Shown here: piece by piece, positions 59,519 to 64,000 of the stretch | How positions within the stretch are numbered: position 1 is the first letter of the stretch | Layout: each line of letters begins with the position of its first letter | Source of the DNA: QZKY01 sp963666295 | Lineage (GTDB): Bacteria > Pseudomonadota > Gammaproteobacteria > Burkholderiales > Burkholderiaceae_D | Assembly (NCBI GenBank): GCA_963666295.1 | Contig: OY762707.1 | Coordinates: forward strand, 310,001 to 374,000 | Direction of reading: 5' to 3' | DNA: 64,000 bases | Notes under the pieces: generated by a model | The model's input: only the letters and a program-made list of their open reading frames with translations | What the model was told of the DNA's origin: nothing | Database searches by the model: none | Translations under genes and position numbers: made by a program

Positions 59519-61101
59519 TTGTGTTGAAAAACTCGGTTTTTATTTGAGCGAAATGCCAGGAGAGAGTGGCGTATTGTGATTTTGAGGAGTTTTTTCCTCG
59601 ATTTTGTTCAGCGCATCCAGATTACTACTGCCGGACCTGCCTTTATGAAGGTATTGGTGCCATATTCGGTGCTTTTGAGGTCAACCACTTCGCCATTCGC
59701 CTGAGATTTTGTGCTGTTGCTGCCAATAGAAACTCATCTTGGGCACCACTCCCGCCTCGTAATCGAAGCTTGTCCAGTCGCAATATTCGCTTGAGATGCG
59801 CAAATAGCATTTCTACCTTTTTCCGTTCACGTCGTGATTGCCGATATTCTGGTGTTGTAGAAATCTGGCGTGCCACATTCCTCGCATCTTCATGGATACT
59901 CCGTGCAATCTTTCGATTTGAGGTGTTGGGACAGCAGCGATTTTTACTGGGGCAGATTTCACAGTCTGACTGACTGGCTCGATAGTTGATTGCGTCTGCC
60001 TTGGTTATTCGCGAACGTGGCTTCTTGAAGGGGCGCAAACCGTTGCGCAATGCACGCCCTTCTGGACAGCGGTATTCATCGTCTTGTGCAATCCATTGGA
60101 AATCACTGTTGGAGTATGTGCCATCTTTTCGCACAGACTTCTCCAGCACCGGCACATGCGGTTCGATTTCCTTGTCTACCAACCAGCCAAGCATCGCAGC
60201 AGAGCCATAGCTTGTGTCGCCAACAAGACGATCCGGCTTCATGTCATATTTTTCCTCAACCCGTTCAAGCATGGTCTTGGTTGCTTCTACTTCAGTCGTC
60301 TTGTTAACTGTTGATGCTTCAACATCAACGACAATGCCAGACTGAAGATCAATCAGATAATTGGTGCTGTAGGCAAAGAAGGCTGGACCGCCTGGTGCTG
60401 CTGTCCATGTCGCGGATGGATCGGTCGTGGATACATATTTTGGCGTGAATGACGGAGGGTTCGCTTCTTCAAGTGCATCAAAGTATTCTCGCACCGCACG
60501 AGTAGCATCTTCTGAGCGCATCCAGTTGGCCGCTTCTTCTCCCGGCACGCTTTGCATTCGCTGTGCATCTGCCTTAATGACGCTGGCGTCAGTCGCAAAG
60601 CCTTCACCACCCACAAGCCCTTCGGAAATGCAACGCTGCAGTACCGTTTCAAACAAATGCCGAAACATTCCGCTCTCACGAAAGCGCCCGTGGCGGTTCT
60701 TGGAAAAGCTAGAATGATTCGGAACAGGATCTTCTAGACCAAGTCTGCAAAACCAGCGGTATGCCAGATTCAGGTGGACCTCTTCGCACAAGCGACGTTC
60801 GGAACGAATGCCAAAGCAATACCCAATAATCAGCATTCTGATCATCAACTCAGGGTCTATTGATGGTCTGCCGGTATGACTATAAAAATCAGAAAGGTGC
60901 TGGCGCAGACTGCTTAGGTCTAGATAGCGATCAATGCCGCGCAAAAGGTGATTTTGTGGAACGTGGTCTTCTAAATTGAATGAGTAAAACAGCTTGTCTT
61001 GAGAGTGATCCTGACATCCCATCATCTCGACTTCTCCGACTGAATGTAATGTAATAATTTTAACTATTACACCCCAATTTCAGCAGAGTTTTTCAACACA
61101 A
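59519..61101 (-). mobile_element. complete IS1182-family insertion sequence
   Basis: Perfect terminal inverted repeats TTGTGTTGAAAAACTC (59519-59534 and 61086-61101) flank one transposase gene. The element is 1583 bp. The bases outside are TA on both sides, consistent with a two-base target duplication. The combined flanks could form a hairpin (AAGGG...CTGGC / GCCAG...CCCTT), so it may have inserted into a terminator-like structure. Confidence 0.9.
59643..61025 (-). CDS. IS1182-family transposase
   Basis: A 460-residue DDE transposase. The N-terminal region LFYSFNLEDHVPQNHLLRGI and SIDPELMIRMLIIGYCFGIR are the hallmark of the family, followed by FATDASVIKADAQRM (first Asp), DLQSGIVVDVEAS, VGDTSYGSAAMLGWLV (second Asp) and a C-terminal RREKVEMLFAHLK-type segment (RRERKKVEMLFAHLKRIL, with the Glu). 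The frame is intact and full length, so the element may still be active. Confidence 0.93.
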   Translation of the reverse strand: MMGCQDHSQDKLFYSFNLEDHVPQNHLLRGIDRYLDLSSLRQHLSDFYSHTGRPSIDPELMIRMLIIGYCFGIRSERRLCEEVHLNLAYRWFCRLGLEDPVPNHSSFSKNRHGRFRESGMFRHLFETVLQRCISEGLVGGEGFATDASVIKADAQRMQSVPGEEAANWMRSEDATRAVREYFDALEEANPPSFTPKYVSTTDPSATWTAAPGGPAFFAYSTNYLIDLQSGIVVDVEASTVNKTTEVEATKTMLERVEEKYDMKPDRLVGDTSYGSAAMLGWLVDKEIEPHVPVLEKSVRKDGTYSNSDFQWIAQDDEYRCPEGRALRNGLRPFKKPRSRITKADAINYRASQSDCEICPSKNRCCPNTSNRKIARSIHEDARNVARQISTTPEYRQSRRERKKVEMLFAHLKRILRLDKLRLRGGSGAQDEFLLAATAQNLRRMAKWLTSKAPNMAPIPS

Positions 61102-61157
61102 TACGCCAGAAGCAGCCCTTCAAGAAACTCGGAGTTGTTGAGTGGGGTGCAGGCATG

Positions 61158-62393
61158 TCAAGCCATTCCGAGTATTTGCATTGGATTAACGTTCCATTTT
61201 TCCGAATTCTCGTAATTGAGAATTTTGTCTCCTCCCCCGAAGCCAAATGGCCTTGAAAGGTCGATTGACTTTGGTGTGATGTAGCTCTCCGATTTCGTGT
61301 CGAAAAACAGTTTTACCTTGGGTGTGAGCAGGCTATTTTCATTCAACTCTTCAACAACGGCGAGATGGTCAGACTCCATCTTGACAAGGGTGCCAACAGG
61401 ATAAATTCCAATGCATCTAATAAATGCATGTACATGAACCGGACTAAAGTGATGCTCGCTCCATTCATAGATTCTACGGAGTCCTTCAGCTGCTGTTAGC
61501 GCAGCGTGATAACTTCGTTCAGAGGTAATCGCATCATACACATCAACAATAGCTGCCATTTGTGCCAATTTGCTAATCTCGCCGCCGCGCGCCTTATCAG
61601 GGTAGCCTTTGCCGTTAGTTCTTTCGTGATGGTGAAGCGCAATATCAAGTGGTATATCACCGATTCCAGGCGTTTCTGTCAGGATTTTGTATCCGATTTG
61701 TGAATGTTGCTTGACGTTTTCAAACTCCTCATTTGTTAGCTTGTCAGGCTTGTTGAGTATCTCATCTGAAATCATGGACTTTCCGATGTCATGTAACAGG
61801 CCACCCAACCCTGCCTGATGCACCAGCTCTTGCTCCATGCCGGCAGAGCGGCAAAAGGCAATCATCAAAGCACAAACGCTTACTGAGTGTTGGAAAGTGT
61901 AGCTATCCTTGTTCTTGATGCGTAGCAGGCTTGTCAGTGTGCTGGAGTTGCGCAAAATGGACTCTGTAACGTCCTGAACAAGGTAGTCGGCGGCCTCAAC
62001 TTTTAGAGCTTTTCCCAGCCGAACATCTGACATCATTTTTCTAACTTGCTCTTGCGCCTTATTTTTTATGCGCCGCGCCGCAAGTAACTCTTCTCGTTGT
62101 GTCGTTTTTATTTGCACTGGTGTCTGTACAGACGCAATGGACGCGATTTCACGTTCGATATTTTGCTGAACTTGTTCTTGAGTTGGTGCCTCTTTGACAT
62201 CCAACCCTTTACTGGCGTCTATGTAAAGACTCAGAATACCTGTTTCAAATATTTTTTCTATTTCATTTTGTGAGGAAACTTTGAACTGTTTCCTGACGAA
62301 GGGGTGATCCATCCAGTCACAATTCAAGTCATGAATGTACATGCCGGATTTGAGTTGGCCAACACTAATTTTCTTGATGGAGAATTGCGCCAT
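61158..62393 (-). CDS. HD-GYP domain c-di-GMP phosphodiesterase
   Basis: A 411-residue protein. It begins with a DUF3391 domain (IKKISVGQLKSGMYIHDLNC), followed by the HD-GYP domain: LLHDIGKSMI (HD), LDIALHHHERTNGKGYP (HHE...GYP, reads GKGYPDKARGGEI) and IVDVYDAITSERSYH. The metal ligands are present, so it should hydrolyse c-di-GMP. The start at 62393 (MAQFSIKK) is preferred because it fits the DUF3391 family start; the frame extends 48 bases upstream into insertion sequence DNA. The IS21-type element begins only 28 bases upstream, so its native promoter has been displaced. Confidence 0.9.
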   Translation of the reverse strand: MAQFSIKKISVGQLKSGMYIHDLNCDWMDHPFVRKQFKVSSQNEIEKIFETGILSLYIDASKGLDVKEAPTQEQVQQNIEREIASIASVQTPVQIKTTQREELLAARRIKNKAQEQVRKMMSDVRLGKALKVEAADYLVQDVTESILRNSSTLTSLLRIKNKDSYTFQHSVSVCALMIAFCRSAGMEQELVHQAGLGGLLHDIGKSMISDEILNKPDKLTNEEFENVKQHSQIGYKILTETPGIGDIPLDIALHHHERTNGKGYPDKARGGEISKLAQMAAIVDVYDAITSERSYHAALTAAEGLRRIYEWSEHHFSPVHVHAFIRCIGIYPVGTLVKMESDHLAVVEELNENSLLTPKVKLFFDTKSESYITPKSIDLSRPFGFGGGDKILNYENSEKWNVNPMQILGMA

Positions 62394-62429
62394 TACAAAA
62401 CAGTGGTTCACAGAAAAGGCGTGCTGGGT

Positions 62430-62586
62430 ATTCCGGGTCAACGTGACCGGTGATTCCGGACGAACGTGACCGACGATTCCGATTTAACGTGACCGGTGAT
62501 TCCGGACGAACGTGACCGAATTTTTGGGTTTTCCGGAATGAGCGGTCACGATAGCGGAATGGTCGGTCACGATACCGGAACGACGT
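62430..62586. repeat. IS21-type multiple terminal repeats
   Basis: Four tandem 23-base units (62430, 62453, 62476, 62499; core ATTCCGGA..AACGTGACCG) are followed by a short gap and two inverted copies with 21-base spacing (CGGAAT...CGGTCACGATA) up to about 62586. Multiple transposase-binding repeats are a feature of IS21-family ends. Confidence 0.85.
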
Positions 62587-62661
62587 CGTACGCTGGTGTG
62601 ACGGAGTTGCGCATAGAAGCAACCGAGCGGGTACGCTGCCAGATTTTTATCTGGAGACAGC

Positions 62662-64000
62662 ATGCCCGCGCAAAGGATCCCTATGCGTAAAATCAAAGAC
62701 GTATTGCGTTTGAAGCTTGACGCCAAGCTCTCGCATGAGCAAATTGCTCGATCACTCGGCCTGTCCAAAGGCGTGGTGACCAAGTATGTCGGTCTGGCTG
62801 CGGCCGCCGGCCTGAGTTGGTCGCAAATTCAATCCTGCGACGATGTGACGCTGGAGCGGCAACTACTGGTAGCACCACAGCGGCCGCGAACTCAGGTGCA
62901 GCCCGATTATGCCCGTGTACATCATGAATTGCGTCGCAAGGGTGTAACGCTGATGCTGCTCTGGGAGGAATATCAGGCCGAGCATGCCGAGCACCATACC
63001 TACCGCTATTCCCAATACTGCGAGAAATACCGCCAGTTCACCAGGCGACTCAAGCGCTCAATGCGGCAAACCCACCGCGCCGGCGAGAAACTGTTCATCG
63101 ATTTTGCCGGCCCCACCATTTTGCTGACCGACGGCACACGCGCTCACATCTTCGTAGCCGCCATGGGCGCCTCCAGTTATACATTTGCCTGCGCAACACC
63201 ACGCGAAACCATGGCTGACTGGATCGATTCAACGGTCAAGGCGTTGCAGTTTTATGGCGGGGTGCCCCAGTTGATCGTTCCAGACAACCCGCGCGCCATG
63301 ATTGCTGACCCGAACCGCTACGCGCCGCGTGCGAATGACACGGTGCAAGACTTTGCGCGACATTACGGCACCTCTGTCCTTCCGGCGCGCCCATATGCGC
63401 CGCAGGATAAAGCCAAGGTCGAATCGGCCGTGCAGGTGGTGGAGCGCTGGATCATGGCGCGCCTGCGTCATCAGAAATTTGCCACCGTACACGAGGTCAA
63501 TGAGGCGATAGCCCCTTTGCTGGAGCGACTCAATGCCCGTCCCTTTCAGAAACTGCCGGGCAGTCGGGCCTCGACCTTTGCCGAACTCGATGCGCCGGCT
63601 TTGCTGCCGTTACCATTGCAGCGCTATGAAATCGCCACATTCAAGACGGTGCGAGTCCATATCGACTATCACGTTGAAGTCGAAGGGCACCGTTACAGCG
63701 TCCCGCATCCCATGGTGGGCCAAGTACTGGAGGTGCGCATGACTTCAGGCACGATTGAAGTACTCCATCGCGGCCAACGCATCGCCAGCCATGCGCGCAA
63801 CAGCAGGCGCGGCGGTTTCAGCACGATTGCTGAACATATGCCAGCTGCGCACCGGGCGCACATGGAGTGGACGCCACAACGCCTGATTCACTGGGGGAAA
63901 GATATTGGCTCGGCTACTGCAGCGGTGGTGACACGCCTGCTGGAACAGCATAAACACCCGGAGCACGGCTACCGCGCCTGCCTGGGATTGCTGTCTTTGG
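62662..64000 (+). CDS. istA: IstA transposase (IS21 family), partial
   Basis: The frame is open from the ATG at 62662 (CTGGAG upstream) to the window edge, 446 residues so far, so the stop is outside. The N-terminal HTH is KLDAKLSHEQIARSLGLSKG, then the DDE core: EKLFIDFAGPTILL (first Asp), VPDNPRAMIADPN (second Asp) and PYAPQDKAKVESAV (Glu). The C-terminal DNA-binding part has begun (VEVEGHRYSVPHPMVGQVLE). IstB, the ATPase helper, is expected next. Confidence 0.93.
   Translation, partial: MPAQRIPMRKIKDVLRLKLDAKLSHEQIARSLGLSKGVVTKYVGLAAAAGLSWSQIQSCDDVTLERQLLVAPQRPRTQVQPDYARVHHELRRKGVTLMLLWEEYQAEHAEHHTYRYSQYCEKYRQFTRRLKRSMRQTHRAGEKLFIDFAGPTILLTDGTRAHIFVAAMGASSYTFACATPRETMADWIDSTVKALQFYGGVPQLIVPDNPRAMIADPNRYAPRANDTVQDFARHYGTSVLPARPYAPQDKAKVESAVQVVERWIMARLRHQKFATVHEVNEAIAPLLERLNARPFQKLPGSRASTFAELDAPALLPLPLQRYEIATFKTVRVHIDYHVEVEGHRYSVPHPMVGQVLEVRMTSGTIEVLHRGQRIASHARNSRRGGFSTIAEHMPAAHRAHMEWTPQRLIHWGKDIGSATAAVVTRLLEQHKHPEHGYRACLGLLSL

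Larger units (their letters stand above)
62422..64000 (+). mobile_element. IS21-family insertion sequence, left part (continues beyond window)
   Basis: The left end, beginning TGCTGGGTATTCCGG, is followed by a repeat-rich terminus and the istA gene. The right end, istB and the target duplication lie outside the window. The element is inserted between the HD-GYP start codon and whatever lay upstream. Confidence 0.88.

Noticed and set aside
62430..62586. CRISPR-like repeat array
   Set aside because: The 23-base units are directly adjacent without spacers and lie at an IS21 end beside istA, so they are transposase-binding repeats. No CRISPR array was seen anywhere.

Overview
The window looks like the chromosome of a betaproteobacterium, most plausibly of the Nitrosomonadales or a relative. 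This rests on the housekeeping order PHP phosphatase (rnm) - htpX - yciO-type Sua5 - M50 protease - trpS, the lysS/prfB pair, a ~400-residue TrpS with an insertion, a BCAM0308-family protein, a gallery of c-di-GMP enzymes and a porin / phosphate-binding / GGDEF operon. No rRNA, CRISPR array or prophage is visible.

Layout. 1-5 kb: a truncated AsmA-type protein, an L,D-transpeptidase, a BioB-like radical SAM enzyme, a small unknown gene and a SET-domain methyltransferase. 5-11.5 kb: an accessory array. Six fragments of the tRNA-Asn 3' half, most still carrying the tRNA's downstream terminator, alternate with one- or two-gene inserts (cupin; metallo-beta-lactamase fold; NERD; a 246-residue unknown; S4 + METTL25-like methyltransferase; a 71-residue secreted Cys-rich peptide). 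The array ends at the intact tRNA-Asn, which has a consensus sigma-70 promoter. No recombinase gene is present. This is the most unusual part of the window and reads as serial site-specific insertion at tRNA-Asn, giving a cassette-like array.

11.6-19 kb: core genes (trpS, M50 protease, yciO, htpX, rnm, an alpha/beta hydrolase, gamma carbonic anhydrase, hslO). 19-24 kb: a 1070-residue GAF/LOV-like/GAF/PAS/GGDEF/EAL protein, a lipoprotein, and a BCAM0308-family gene preceded by an exact FNR-box core (TTGAT-N4-ATCAA) inside a 12-bp hairpin. 24-29.6 kb: a PRPP-synthetase-like protein next to a type-2 (AMP-phosphorylase-like) thymidine phosphorylase, then a NAPE-PLD-like hydrolase, an SDR and a sirtuin. 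29.6-34.6 kb: vitamin B12 uptake (btuB-btuC-btuD-btuF) behind a cobalamin riboswitch. 34.7-46.3 kb: a NarX-type kinase, aldehyde dehydrogenase, arsenate reductase, a methyltransferase, the porin / phosphate-binding / diguanylate cyclase operon, an APH/ATPase fusion and a Crp/Fnr regulator. 46.3-54.3 kb: lysS, prfB with its programmed +1 frameshift, an EFR1 flavodoxin-ferredoxin, a U32 protein, dnaQ, a thioredoxin, gluQ and a CoA-binding protein. 54.3-58 kb: an arsenosugar operon (arsS and two glycosyltransferases), then msrB-msrA. 58-64 kb: a second unstable zone with two tandem HicB/HicA-like pairs, a complete IS1182-type insertion sequence, an HD-GYP phosphodiesterase, and the left end of an IS21-type element sitting just upstream of the HD-GYP start and running out of the window.

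Functional themes: c-di-GMP signalling (three enzymes of different architecture), oxygen-linked regulation (a Crp/Fnr protein and two FNR-like sites), B12 acquisition, arsenic handling (ArsC, ArsS and associated glycosyltransferases) and envelope or methionine-oxidation repair. Identities are read from sequence motifs by eye; no database search was run.
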